Source: AWTP1-13 sp963775835
GTDB lineage: Bacteria > Pseudomonadota > Alphaproteobacteria > Rhizobiales > Hyphomicrobiaceae
Length of the DNA: 64,000 bases
Direction: 5' to 3'
Assembly (NCBI GenBank): GCA_963775835.1
Contig: CAVZKV010000018.1
Coordinates: 1-64,000 of the forward strand
A model generated the notes under the pieces. It had not been told where the DNA came from. It was given only the letters and a program-made list of their open reading frames with translations, and ran no database searches. Positions 36,127 to 45,329 of this stretch are shown piece after piece; the stretch's first letter is position 1, and each line of letters begins with the position of its first letter. The position numbers and the translations under genes were made by a program.

Positions 36127-36342
36127 CTAGACGTTGTCGTCGGCGGTGATGAAGCCTGCTTCCACCGCAAAGGCGCGTGGAATGATTTTGAAGCCGCAGT
36201 GATCGATAGCCTTGATCTTGCCGCTCTTAATTCCGCGCCAGATCGTAGGAACCGACACGCCAGTCAACGCAGTAAACTCAGCAACACGGAAGCCAAGCCG
36301 TTGTGTCGGAGAGAGAGTGACCGTCTCGCGAGTGGCAGCCTT
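36127..36342 (-). CDS. excisionase-like helix-turn-helix fragment
   Basis: The frame ends with LGFRVAEFTALTGVSVPTIWRGIKSGKIKAIDHCGFKIIPRAFAVEAGFITADDN, a MerR/excisionase-type winged helix. No start codon lies at its natural N-terminus; as sequenced it is fused to out-of-frame integrase sequence (frame open from 36648). It may have been the excision factor or a regulator of the lost element. Functional status is doubtful. Confidence 0.55.
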   Translation of the reverse strand, partial: KAATRETVTLSPTQRLGFRVAEFTALTGVSVPTIWRGIKSGKIKAIDHCGFKIIPRAFAVEAGFITADDNV

Positions 36343-36817
36343 AGCGCCAGGTCCGCCGTGGCGTCCGCGCGGTCTCGATGGCGGCTTGCCGTCGAGCTTC
36401 CCGAAGCGGGGTCGCGACTTTCTCTTGGGTGGCCCATAGCTTGGCGTGCTTGGCACTTCTCCACCCGGTCCTGTGGGCTTCGATGTACTTCTTTGCCGCG
36501 TCATCGAAACTGATCGATTGGCCGCAGCGACCGCCTCCGCATCACGTGCTGCCATTGGATCGATGCCGTCGTGGACCAAGCCGCGGGCACCGGCGGCCTT
36601 TTCTCTCGCCTTCGCCAGCGAGACGGCGTGCGTCGGACCCAATCCCATTCTTCGCGGCCTGCCGCCTCTCGACCAGAGGAAGACCCAGCTTCTGCTGCCG
36701 CCATCGATCTTGAGATACAGCCCGGCGCCGTCGCTAAGAAACGCCGGCCCCTTCGCCGTCGCGACCTGTCGGGCCGTGAGCTTGCCGATGCGCCTGCCTG
36801 CCTGTCTTCCTCGCCAT
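36341..36817 (-). pseudogene. tyrosine recombinase (phage integrase), N-terminal remnant
   Basis: From the ATG at 36817 a 4-base duplication (GGCA slippage near 36795) breaks the start; the true frame reads GKLTARQVATAKGPAFLSDGAGLYLKIDGGSRSWVFLW and MGLGPTHAVSLAKAREKAAGARGLVHDGIDPM, the DUF4102 arm-binding domain of P4-like integrases. A further shift follows (DDAAKKYIEAHRTGWRSAKHAKLW). The catalytic domain is absent. No adjacent tRNA was found. Confidence 0.75.
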
Positions 36818-36947
36818 TGCTGATCCTTCCCGCCGTACTAGAGACCGTATAAACTCACGACTGCAATTTGCAGCGATCTGTAGAAACTACTGGGGTGGTG
36901 CTGAAATAACAAAGACCTAAGCCCTGCAAAGGCTTACGCCCGTTTAG

Positions 36948-37433
36948 TCAGTCGTTTTCAAAGGGTTGGGTGGGATGCAGTGTCTTCTGCATCGGCTGCC
37001 CCGTTGTCAAGCCGAAGCCCTTTGTTGGCGAACCACATGCCGTGTAGCCCATAGCCTTATAAAAGCGCAGCGCCGTCGCTGTGCTTTGAAGTTTGAGGAG
37101 CGGGATCCCCAGATTTGCGGCGCGTGCTTCGAGCCCTCGTAGGAGCGCCTTGCTCACACCACGGAAGCGTGCGTCGGGTGAGACGTAGTTGAGAATAATC
37201 TCACCCAATGAGGTCATGGCGGCGACCCCCGCGATTGCGGTTGCATCCACCACCACCAGCACATGATGCTCGCGAACCCAGCGCCGCATATTCGCTGCGG
37301 TCTTGTTGGCGAGCCAGAGCTCCAGGCTAGCTGCGTCGTCTTGATGATCAAGGATGCAGAGTAGGGTGATCGAGCGGCGAACGACCGAGCAGCAAATCTC
37401 AGCATCCTGCTCACAGGCGTCACGTACGTGCAT
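36948..37433 (-). CDS. GNAT-family N-acetyltransferase
   Basis: 161 residues from the ATG at 37433 (an in-frame TTG at 37457 is possible). VRDACEQDAEICCSVVRRSI, GEIILNYVSPDARFRGVSKALLRGLEARAANLGIPLLKLQSTATALRFYKAMGY match the fold, though the acetyl-CoA loop is RFRGVSKAL rather than RG.G.G, so cofactor binding may be altered. Substrate unknown. Confidence 0.8.
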   Translation of the reverse strand: MHVRDACEQDAEICCSVVRRSITLLCILDHQDDAASLELWLANKTAANMRRWVREHHVLVVVDATAIAGVAAMTSLGEIILNYVSPDARFRGVSKALLRGLEARAANLGIPLLKLQSTATALRFYKAMGYTACGSPTKGFGLTTGQPMQKTLHPTQPFEND

Positions 37434-37556
37434 CTTAAAACCGGTCCATAAGCTCAAGACCTGAGGTCCGGCTTGACCATGCCCGCATGCTCGCCACGGC
37501 TTTCGTGACCTTGCAACGCAAGAGGTGCACGGTGAGGACGCTGTAGGGACATAGAC

Positions 37557-38381
37557 TTAGCCACGCTGCGCTGCTTCCTTGGCAAATCGCCGCAAGAATT
37601 CGTCCGATGCACAAGGGAGGCGAATGTCGAAAAACCCATGCAAGAACAACGCGAGTTCGGGCACGCCGCGGGCGGCCCGCCGCTCAACCGTCCCGTCGGG
37701 ATGATGGATGCTCAGCCTGTCATTCAGAAGTGCGTACCGGAGATCACCAACGGGGCGCGCCGCCATGAGGCTGTTGGTGAATGTCGAATCGGGATGGGTG
37801 GAGGTGAACCAGTTCTGCACCTCCCAATCCGCGGACACTTGTTCCTGAAGAGAGAGCTGATAGATGGGCGCCCAATTATCCGTCAGTCTCACCTGCAATT
37901 GAAATTCATCTCCGACGCAAACCAGTCGATGCAGCCCGTGGGGTGTTGGTTGCTCGAGGTCGGACCGAAGCTGCAACGGCGCGGTTAACGTCAAAAGTCC
38001 AAAGCCCACGTCGGCGAGATAGGATCCCTGCGGCAGTTCGACCCGAAGCAGCATATGGGCACGCGGGCGCACGACACCCTTCGGCGCACCCCACAGCACG
38101 CGTGCCGCCAGCGTCACAACGCAATAGCCAAGGCTCCGCAGGACGGCCGCAAAAAGAGTGTTCTGCTCATAGCAGTACCCACCGCGCCGTTGAGCAACGA
38201 GCTTGGTCATGAGCGCGTCCAGCTGCAAGCACACGGGCCGCTGCATTAATGGATCGAGGTTCTCGAATGTGATCGCAGCCGGATGCAACCAATGCAGAGC
38301 CCGTAAGGTCTCAAGCGTTGGAGTCGGTGAGCCCGAATAGCCGATACGGGCAAAATATGCCTTGAGATCGATATCTGACAT
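37557..38381 (-). CDS. nat: arylamine N-acetyltransferase
   Basis: 274 residues from the ATG at 38381. The catalytic triad is visible: Cys70 in RRGGYCYEQN, His109 in RPRAHMLL and Asp124 in YLADVGFG. PAAITFENLDPLM is the conserved substrate-pocket loop. It transfers acetyl from acetyl-CoA to arylamines and hydrazines in the cytoplasm. Length fits the family. Longer starts (38447) add a Pro/Arg stretch and are unlikely. Confidence 0.92.
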   Translation of the reverse strand: MSDIDLKAYFARIGYSGSPTPTLETLRALHWLHPAAITFENLDPLMQRPVCLQLDALMTKLVAQRRGGYCYEQNTLFAAVLRSLGYCVVTLAARVLWGAPKGVVRPRAHMLLRVELPQGSYLADVGFGLLTLTAPLQLRSDLEQPTPHGLHRLVCVGDEFQLQVRLTDNWAPIYQLSLQEQVSADWEVQNWFTSTHPDSTFTNSLMAARPVGDLRYALLNDRLSIHHPDGTVERRAARGVPELALFLHGFFDIRLPCASDEFLRRFAKEAAQRG

Positions 38382-39264
38382 GACAACCTGGTGTCGACGG
38401 TAGCCCGGCGGGCATGGCTGCCTGGCACTCGGCGCGATCGCGAGCACTGTAGCCGGAATCGCGACACCGGTCAGTGGGAACCAGGGTCAGGGGGTAAATC
38501 GGCCCACCTGGAGTGATCGGCGTAAAGGCCAAAATGCACTTTGCCGTTCGCTAGCTCCGGGGTGGCCAAGAGATCGTCCGCGCAAGGGACACCGGTTCGT
38601 CGGCGAGATTGTCGAAGAGGACGGCATGGTGCGGAGACAATTTGCGCCGAAAAATGCAATCACTCGGGCACTGCCGGAAGGACCAACGGGGCCCACAATG
38701 GTCTTTCATTGCCTTCGATCGGGTAGTTCCCTTCGAGCAGGGCCCCTTGCTTGCGAGGTTGTTTCCCAATGCCGAGTTTGTGCCCTCGACCGCGAAAACC
38801 ATAGGCTGATTGCTGACGAGCCCGCGTGGGAAGAATTTGTCGGTGACATGGAGGCATTCCTCACCGAGGAAAGACTGAACGTCGCAGCTTGGTGCGCGTC
38901 GCGACCAAGCGCGCCGGCAGAAACCGAGCTTGTCTGACCGGGCAGGCACCGGCTATGGCGCTCCGCTCGGGGACCCGGAGCCAAGTCGACGTGCGAGTAC
39001 TCTCATGGGATAACGAAAAGCGCCGAACCGCCCCTTCGTGATCCAACTGGCTGGCACGAAGTTGTCGTGCGCCAACCGACCAAAAGGCAAGGCGTTCAGG
39101 CGAATCCAGCGATGATGAGGCCTGCAAAATATAACGCGCCGAGGTCCGTTGTGCGGCAACCGCCTCCAACAATTGGGTAGTTCCAGGATGGTTGCGCCAT
39201 TGACGCTAATGCGTACATGCCCCTAGCAACGGACCTTGGGGAAATTTGATGCCCGACCTGAAAA
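38382..39264. other. gap of ~880 bases without a supported gene
   Basis: Overlapping frames of 60-130 codons on both strands give no family and no good start. It may contain decayed sequence. Confidence 0.45.
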
Positions 39265-39632
39265 TTGCTCAACCCGGGTCGAGAAGCGGACCTCGCGGAC
39301 CTGCACGCCCAACTCATTGCCTACGCCGTTCGAGTCGAAGAGCTACCCTCCCCCGAGCAGGTGCTGAACGAACTGCACGCCGTCACGTACCGGCACCTAC
39401 CGCTGCAGGTCATGGAGGCAGCACGGTTCCCCCTAAAGTCTGGCGATTGGGACGCCGTCCAGCTCGGAAGATTGGCTTTCTTCACAAAGTGTTCCCGACG
39501 CCAGGTTGCCAAGAACTCGGCCTTGGCGAGGAGACCATTCGCAGTCATCTAAAAAAGGCGCAAATCAAGCTCGGTGTCCGAAACCGAGCCCAAGCCGTCG
39601 CAGAAGCCCTGCGGCAACACCTTATCCCGTGA
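39265..39632 (+). pseudogene. LuxR-type transcriptional regulator with a large internal deletion
   Basis: The first frame has LIAYAVRVEELPSPEQVLNELHAVTYRHLPLQVMEAARFPLKSGDW, the N-terminus of a rhizobial LuxR-like regulator. From about 39500 another frame gives LGLGEETIRSHLKKAQIKLGVRNRAQAVAEALRQHLIP, the recognition helix and C-terminus, ending 39632. Most of the ligand domain (about 150 residues) is missing and the two ends are out of frame. Confidence 0.7.
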
Positions 39633-39688
39633 AGAGAGATTTCGCGCACACGACAGTAACCTGGCTCAGCCGCCGCGCGACCCCCTGT

Positions 39689-40252
39689 TTACCCGCGCAA
39701 CGCCGCCCTCGTCTTCGCCGCCAAGGCGGCTAGCTTGCCGACCGTATTCATGTTGCGGGCCGTACCGCTGCGCGCTGCAGGGATGGTTAGCTTGGAACGG
39801 CCGATGCCATCTACATAGTGCACAAAGATCTCGCGGTTACCCAGCTGTAACGCCTCGCGCTGCCGGCCCGTGGCGTGCATCAAGGCATCACCCGGCGGCG
39901 GATTATCGAGAAAGATGGCGACCGTCTTACTCGGCAACTCCTTCTTGAATGGGTTGGCTTCGACGATCGCGGCCAGCTCATCAACGGTGCGAATCGCCAC
40001 GCTAACCGGTTTCCCGGCATGGCGCCTGAGCCGCTCCTCGAGGGCAGTCTTGACTTCCCCTGCGGACATTTTCGCCTGGAAGACGACGTTGCCGCTGGCG
40101 ATGTAGGTTTCGACGTGTGAGAACCCTGCCTCACGGCAAATCGCCTTCAGGTCGGACATCGCCAGTTTGCCGGTCCCGCCGACGTTTACTGCGCGCAAGA
40201 GCGCAACATAGATGCAATCTGAAACGCTTTGTCGGCGGCGGGATCCCTTCAT
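39689..40252 (-). CDS. DUF1697-family protein
   Basis: 187 residues from the ATG at 40252. IYVALLRAVNVGGTGKLAMSDLKAICREAGFSHVETYIASGNVVF is the defining N-terminal signature, and SKLTIPAARSGTARNMNTVGKLAALA the C-terminal one. Cytoplasmic; the structure is known for the family but the activity is not. The exact start is uncertain because no strong ribosome binding site is present. Confidence 0.88.
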   Translation of the reverse strand: MKGSRRRQSVSDCIYVALLRAVNVGGTGKLAMSDLKAICREAGFSHVETYIASGNVVFQAKMSAGEVKTALEERLRRHAGKPVSVAIRTVDELAAIVEANPFKKELPSKTVAIFLDNPPPGDALMHATGRQREALQLGNREIFVHYVDGIGRSKLTIPAARSGTARNMNTVGKLAALAAKTRAALRG

Positions 40253-40573
40253 CGGCTCACGTCGTCTTTGCAAGGGCTACAAGCCGATCGAGAGACCAGC
40301 CCGACCATTGTAGCGGCTTATCTGGCCCACCGCGCCCCGATTGCGAGGCGATTGTATTTCGAACATCTGTCGAATGCTGGTCTTTGCGAACCGGATGCCA
40401 ACCTAACGAGTCCGCTTTCGAGGCAAGTCCACCTCCGCCGTGCGACCCCGGTCGAAGATAGGATCCGGATTGATCGGGACGATGCGGATCGACCCGACCA
40501 GCATTCGGCGGAGCCGGACTTGGCAAAAGCGAACGCGCGCTCGGTCCCCAAGGTGTGGAACCTCGCCTTGAGG

Positions 40574-41218
40574 TTACGCCGCCTGCCGGAAATCCGCCAG
40601 TTGCGCAGCCAGCGCCCGCCGGAATGCGGCGCGCGCGGTGCAGCGCTCGACATAGGGTTTAAGCCTTTGATCGTTGGTCACGATGTCGGTGTGACCGAGG
40701 ATGCGCAGCACGGTTGTCATCATCAGATCTCCCGCGGTGAATTGCTCGCCATCGAGGTAAGGCTTGTCGCCTAGCGCGTTGGATAGGGATGCCAGGCGGT
40801 GACGTAAGAACGCTTCCGCACCGGGGCGGCGAAGTTTTGCCCACTCCTGATCGGCGTAGAATGCATCGATCACCGCGACGTTCATTACAGACGGCTCAAT
40901 CGAGTTCAGGGCCGCGATTAACCATTGCGTGGCGCGTGCCCGCGCCTCGGGCTTCTTCGGCAAAAGCACGTCACTGCGCTGGCCAATGTGGAGTACAATT
41001 GCGCCGGATTCGAATAGGACAAAGTCATCTTCCATGAAGATAGGCACCTGTCCGAAGGGCTGCAGCGCGCGATACTCCGGCTTGTCCCCTTCGCCTTGTT
41101 CAAGAAGTCTGGTCTTGTAGGGGAGGCCGGCTTCCTCGAGGGCCCAGCGCACACGCAAATCGCGTACTTGGCCGCGTGCGAACGAGGGAACCGAAGGGAA
41201 GGCCGTGATCGTGATCAT
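40574..41218 (-). CDS. glutathione S-transferase
   Basis: 214 residues from the ATG at 41218 (GGAG upstream). Thioredoxin-like N-domain: ITITAFPSVPSFARGQVRDLRVRWALEEAGLPY, then QPFGQVPIFMEDDFVLFESGAIVLHI with the cis-Pro (VPI) and E-S glutathione-binding pair. The helical C-domain has FTAGDLMMTTVLRILG. It conjugates or isomerises electrophiles with glutathione. Third gene of the arsR-SRPBCC-GST operon. Confidence 0.9.
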   Translation of the reverse strand: MITITAFPSVPSFARGQVRDLRVRWALEEAGLPYKTRLLEQGEGDKPEYRALQPFGQVPIFMEDDFVLFESGAIVLHIGQRSDVLLPKKPEARARATQWLIAALNSIEPSVMNVAVIDAFYADQEWAKLRRPGAEAFLRHRLASLSNALGDKPYLDGEQFTAGDLMMTTVLRILGHTDIVTNDQRLKPYVERCTARAAFRRALAAQLADFRQAA

Positions 41219-41618
41219 CTGGATGCTCCTTTGCGATGGTCTCGGCGTAGGCTCGCTCCTTGTCGAAGGCCTCGATCCAGCCACCCACATCGCTGTCACG
41301 CCGCTCGACGTTGCGGAAGGGTGCCTGGTGGAATGTCTGGACTGTGCTTCCGTCGCGCTCTTCGAAGCTGATTGTCACCAGCGTTTCGAACCTTGCGGAC
41401 GCCCCCTCGTTGTCCCAGCCAAAGGTGAAGACGAGGCGCTTGTCCTGCACGATCTCACGATAGACGCCGCTGAACCAGCTTTCGCCATGCTCGACCGACT
41501 TGATCATCGCGCGATAAGCGCCGCCGCCACGAAAATCAATGCTCGCTTCTGGGCAGATATAATTCTTTGCACCCATCCAGCGCTTCAGGTGCTCCGCGCT
41601 CGACCACAGGGCGAACAC
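41100..41618 (-). CDS. SRPBCC (AHSA1-type) protein of the arsR operon, ends probably frameshifted
   Basis: LVFALWSSAEHLKRWMGAKNYICPEASIDFRGGGAYRAM, RLVFTFGWDNEG and the tail GGWIEAFDKERAYAETIA define an ArsR-coupled AHSA1 protein. The natural N-terminus (ASTFDAPPS) is in frame upstream but has no start; an ATG overlapping the arsR stop (ATGATG, 41650) is one base out of frame. At the 3' end the +1 frame would stop at TGA overlapping the GST start. Small indels at both ends are likely. As sequenced the frame starts at a GTG at 41618. Confidence 0.75.
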   Translation of the reverse strand: MFALWSSAEHLKRWMGAKNYICPEASIDFRGGGAYRAMIKSVEHGESWFSGVYREIVQDKRLVFTFGWDNEGASARFETLVTISFEERDGSTVQTFHQAPFRNVERRDSDVGGWIEAFDKERAYAETIAKEHPDDHDHGLPFGSLVRTRPSTRFACALGPRGSRPPLQDQTS

Positions 41619-41649
41619 GAGCGAGGGCGGTGCATCGAACGTGCTCGCA

Positions 41650-41979
41650 TCATTCGTCTTTTTGCTTCAGGTCATCGAGGTAGGCAGCCATCTTGTCGAA
41701 GCTCTCCTCCCAGAAGCGCCGATAGACGGCGAGCCAGTCGTCGACCGCCACGAGGTTCTTCACTTCCAACTTGCAGGGCCGCCACTGTGCGGCCCGACCC
41801 CGCGAGATCAGCCCGGCGTGCTCCAGGACTTTCAGGTGGCGCGACACCGCCGGCAGGCTGATTTGGAACGGCTGGGCCAGCTCATTTACGGTAGCTTCGC
41901 CCTCCGCAAGCCGCGCCAGAATGGCGCGCCGCGTGGGGTCAGCGAGGGCGGCGAGGGTCGTGGACAGCGCGTCGCGCAT
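41650..41979 (-). CDS. ArsR-family transcriptional repressor
   Basis: 109 residues from the ATG at 41979. LSTTLAALADPTRRAILARLAEGEATVNELAQPFQISLPAVSRHLKVLEHAGLISRGR is the canonical winged helix of the ArsR subgroup paired with SRPBCC proteins. No metal-binding Cys motif is present, so it probably senses something other than arsenic. It should repress its own operon (SRPBCC, GST) through the palindrome just upstream. Confidence 0.9.
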   Translation of the reverse strand: MRDALSTTLAALADPTRRAILARLAEGEATVNELAQPFQISLPAVSRHLKVLEHAGLISRGRAAQWRPCKLEVKNLVAVDDWLAVYRRFWEESFDKMAAYLDDLKQKDE

Positions 41980-42015
41980 ATTTAACGTACCCAGCAATTA
42001 ACAGATTCGTTAAAT
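41980..42015. promoter_or_regulatory. operator-like inverted repeat upstream of arsR
   Basis: Perfect 8-base half-sites ATTTAACG (41980-41987) and CGTTAAAT (42008-42015) are separated by 20 bases and abut the arsR start codon. AT-rich palindromes at this position are typical autoregulatory targets of ArsR repressors. A weaker inner pair (ATTAAC/GTACC) is also present. Confidence 0.5.
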
Positions 42016-42252
42016 AGAGACTTGTGGCGACGCTGTCAAGCCCGACGCAAACCTGGCGCCCACCACTTTTGACCGGAGCAAAGCGGCCGACCTGCAGGTC
42101 GGCAGATCGCCGCCGGCTCCTCGCCTCGGCGCGAAGAAACTCTCCCGACTTTCGGAGGAGTCTCTACCGCTAACCGCCGATTGTCTCGACGTGGCTCGAA
42201 GCCAACATCGAGGCAGCGCCGTCGAGCTCTCCCCTACCGAGGAGTTTCCCCC

Positions 42253-43689
42253 GTGACCCTTGATCGACGCGAACTGCTGCGCACCGGCTTCACCGGCAGT
42301 ATGGCGTTAGTGGCGCAAGCTAATGGCTTCGCAGCGGCAAAGGCCAAGGCCTGTGAGGCGACATTTTCCCACGAGGCGTTGAGCTGCGATGCGCGCATCC
42401 TGGCTGCCGCGGCCGACGATTTCGGCCACATCATTCACAAGCACCCGCAAGCCGTTCTCAAGCCAACATCTATTGCCGACATCGTCCAGCTGATGCGTTG
42501 GGCCGGGAGTCGAGGGTTGAAGGTCGCTCCGCGTGGAGAGGGTCACTCGACCTTTGGTCGCGCGATGACGGACGGCGGAGTCGTTCTCGACATGCGGGCA
42601 TTGCGTACAATCCACCATCTCCAATCAGATCGCATGGTCGTCGATGCCGGTGCGACGTGGAGCACTGTTCTCGACGCCACGTTGCCGTACGGGCTAACGC
42701 CGCCGGTGCTGACGAACTATCTTGAGTTGTCTGTCGGCGGCACGCTTGCCGTCGGCGGCATTGGTGGGACGACATATCGCCACGGCATGCAGACCGACAA
42801 TGTCCTGGCGATGAGTGTGGTGACGGGTGACGGCCGCGAACTGGCTTGTTCGCCAAGTTCGAACGCCGATCTCTTCGATGCCGTCCGGGCTGGCCTCGCT
42901 CAATGTGGTGTCATTACCCGGGCCACTCTGCGCCTGAGGCGGGCTCCCGCGCGGGTCCGCCGGTTCCATCTGTTCTACCCAAATTTGCATGCCTTGACCG
43001 CAGATCAACAGATCGCACTTGCCGGTGAGCGCTTCGATCACCTGCAAGGCGCCCTCCTGACTGACGGTGCCGGCGCCTGGCGATATCAGCTCGAGGGCGT
43101 CGTATTCTATGACGCGCATGCGGCCCCCGACGATAAGGCCCTGCTCGCTGGTTTGTCGGATCAGCGGGGCGCCGCGGTAATTTCTGATTCAACCTACCTC
43201 GCAGAGGTCAAGACGTTCGCACGCCTCGAATACTTGCTTCGGTCAAACGGTCAATGGTTCAATCCGCATCCGTGGTTTCTCGCATTCCTTCGCGGCTCCA
43301 ACGCCGTTGAGATTGTCAGTGAAATCCTGGAGGGATTGAGCAATGAGGATGTCGGCCCTCTCGGGCGCATTATCTACTATCCGATGCTCACAACGTCGGT
43401 GCATACACCTCTGCTTCGGCTTCCGAAGGAAAACGTCGTCTTCGCCTTCAATCTCATTCGCATCCCCCCTTCGAACGACGTGGCAAGTGCGGAGCAGATG
43501 GTTGCCAAGAATCGCATGCTCTATGAACGAATCCGCGCTGCCGGCGGGTTCCAATACCCTGTCAGCGCCTTGCCGATGTCCAGCAACGATTGGAAGCATC
43601 ACTTTGGGTCAAAGTGGTCGCTCCTGGCCGATGCCAAGCGGCGTTACGATCCGCTCAACATACTCGCCCCTGGCTACAACCTGTTCTGA
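42253..43689 (+). CDS. cytokinin-dehydrogenase-like FAD oxidoreductase, exported
   Basis: 478 residues from a GTG at 42253 with GGAG 8 bases upstream. A twin-arginine-type signal (DRRELLRTGFTGSMALVAQA) precedes a PCMH FAD domain: APRGEGHSTFGRA holds His98, which in this family binds FAD covalently. YLELSVGGTLAVGGIGGTTYRHGMQTDNVLAMSVVTGDG and the end DPLNILAPGYNLF are close to plant cytokinin dehydrogenases. However the catalytic Asp of the WTDYL motif is Asn155 here (LTNYL), so the substrate or mechanism may differ. It stands alone and is transcribed away from arsR. Confidence 0.82.
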   Translation: MTLDRRELLRTGFTGSMALVAQANGFAAAKAKACEATFSHEALSCDARILAAAADDFGHIIHKHPQAVLKPTSIADIVQLMRWAGSRGLKVAPRGEGHSTFGRAMTDGGVVLDMRALRTIHHLQSDRMVVDAGATWSTVLDATLPYGLTPPVLTNYLELSVGGTLAVGGIGGTTYRHGMQTDNVLAMSVVTGDGRELACSPSSNADLFDAVRAGLAQCGVITRATLRLRRAPARVRRFHLFYPNLHALTADQQIALAGERFDHLQGALLTDGAGAWRYQLEGVVFYDAHAAPDDKALLAGLSDQRGAAVISDSTYLAEVKTFARLEYLLRSNGQWFNPHPWFLAFLRGSNAVEIVSEILEGLSNEDVGPLGRIIYYPMLTTSVHTPLLRLPKENVVFAFNLIRIPPSNDVASAEQMVAKNRMLYERIRAAGGFQYPVSALPMSSNDWKHHFGSKWSLLADAKRRYDPLNILAPGYNLF

Positions 43690-44045
43690 CCGTGGGCCCA
43701 TGCCCCGCACCGCGACGCGCGGAATTTAACGCCATTGCCGCGTCGGCGGAATTGTCGACCTGGCGTGCGGCCGCCGTCGCCGTCTTGATGAATGGCACAA
43801 AAGCGGGCTGGGCGAGGCCGAATCTGATTCGTGCGACTTTGGTTGCCGTCGTGGTGGCACCCTTTGATAACTGGGGATCCGGGATCGTTCTGGCGCGCTC
43901 GCCCAGTTCGTCGACGCCGTAGAATCAAGTTGCGCAGGCAAACCGAGCAGTCCTTGAGTTCAGGGCATGATCACGGCATTATAGAGTGGCAATTTGCGTT
44001 TGCGTCGTTGGGTTGTGCGTGCGTCGGTAGTCGGATCCATGCACC
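43690..44045. other. gap without a supported gene
   Basis: Only antisense or short frames are seen here. Confidence 0.45.
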
Positions 44046-44699
44046 GTGAAGCAAGAGCACGAGGGTGAACTCGCGCGCGTCTTGAACGTTGCGCCGCCAC
44101 AAGCCTATGACCGAGGTGCTGACACCAAGCGCGCCTGGTGGCGGAGAGCTATTACGCTCTTCGGTACCTTCAAGCGCAAGCACCGCAATGCTCTTACGCG
44201 CGAAGACGTCGCCGAATATCGCAAGCAAAAGGCTCGCGAGCAGCTACCCGTCACGGACCCCGAGCGGCACCTCGGATTTCGGGTGTCGCGGTTGGACGAT
44301 TTTGCCAAAGGCTTAGTGGTTGACGGTGATGTCGAAGTCAATGATTTGGGCGATAACTTCCAGATCAAGCAAGAAGACGACGCCAAAGAGCCCAACACCG
44401 GCTACTCGATCTACCCTCTGGGCGACGCGCGCAGCCACGAGCGGCCCAACCATTTGCGCCTATTTCAGGAGGGGTGGGAGCCGCGCTCCTTCCGGGACCG
44501 GCTTGAGGACGCCGACCACATTGCCCGGGTCCGCGACATGGAGAAGCGCAATAAGCGAGCGACGCAAGAGTTCCTTGGCCGCTGGAATGAGGCCGAAAGG
44601 GAGGCCCGTGCCAGCCACAAAAAGCCCCCGGGGAGGCGCGAGCAAACTTTTTTCGCAAAAAGTGGAGGAATTCGATCCCGCAAACGCAATAAGGAGTAG
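44046..44699 (+). CDS. hypothetical charged protein
   Basis: 217 residues from a GTG at 44046. Highly charged and likely helical: AYDRGADTKRAWWRRAITLFGTFKRKHRNALTREDVAEYRKQKAREQL, LGFRVSRLDDFAKGLVVDGDVEVNDLGDNFQIKQEDD, DHIARVRDMEKRNKRATQEFLGRW. No signal peptide, membrane span or domain is recognised. Codon use is consistent with coding over most of its length. The ribosome binding site is poor. Confidence 0.5.
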   Translation: MKQEHEGELARVLNVAPPQAYDRGADTKRAWWRRAITLFGTFKRKHRNALTREDVAEYRKQKAREQLPVTDPERHLGFRVSRLDDFAKGLVVDGDVEVNDLGDNFQIKQEDDAKEPNTGYSIYPLGDARSHERPNHLRLFQEGWEPRSFRDRLEDADHIARVRDMEKRNKRATQEFLGRWNEAEREARASHKKPPGRREQTFFAKSGGIRSRKRNKE

Positions 44700-45329
44700 A
44701 GGGCAGAGTGGTCCCTCCGATTGCAAGCGCAACGCTAGCCGCCATTGCCGGCTGCCTACAATCCAATGCATTGATTGAGCTCGCGGTCTGATGACCTGAG
44801 TGCGTCATGGTCCCGGCGAGCATGAAGACAGCCTAACGCCTGGGCAGGACCAGTTGCCGCCCGAGCCTGATCGCACCACAGGATCGCCGCGATCGACGCC
44901 TTTCGGCCGCGTCTCCTTCCCTTATCAGGGGATCTAACGAATTCGCGGGTCTCCAAGGCCGCCGGCACGGAAATAACCGATCATCGAGACAGCAAAGACG
45001 CGCGGCAAAGCCGTCGGTCAACGCGTTGCGGGCGCCAAAGAATAATTCCAAGTTTTTGCGGGCTCTGTGACCCACATCACTTTCGATCGCCCACCGGACT
45101 GCTATGGTCATCGCTCCCCAGTGCTTTTGCCACATATTGGTTGGCAATAACCGGAAGTTACCGATACTCGCACCCATCTAAAGCGCGACCGCAAGAACTT
45201 TCCTCTACAAGAGACAGCACCGCTGCCCACAACCCTTTCCGCAAAGCGTAAGCGGAAGCGCACAACAGCACAGGCTGTGGTTGGATTGGCACCTTCGGCG
45301 AAGGGCCGGCGCCACAGAAAAGAAGGTCC
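44700..45329. other. gap of ~630 bases with one CRP-like site
   Basis: No gene can be supported. The only motif seen is the palindrome at 45066-45081, reported separately. Confidence 0.45.
45066..45081. promoter_or_regulatory. CRP/FNR-type palindrome
   Basis: TGTGACCCACATCACT fits TGTGA-N6-TCACA in 9 of 10 fixed positions. It lies ~250 bases upstream of the small membrane protein at 45330. No other promoter element was recognised. Confidence 0.35.
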
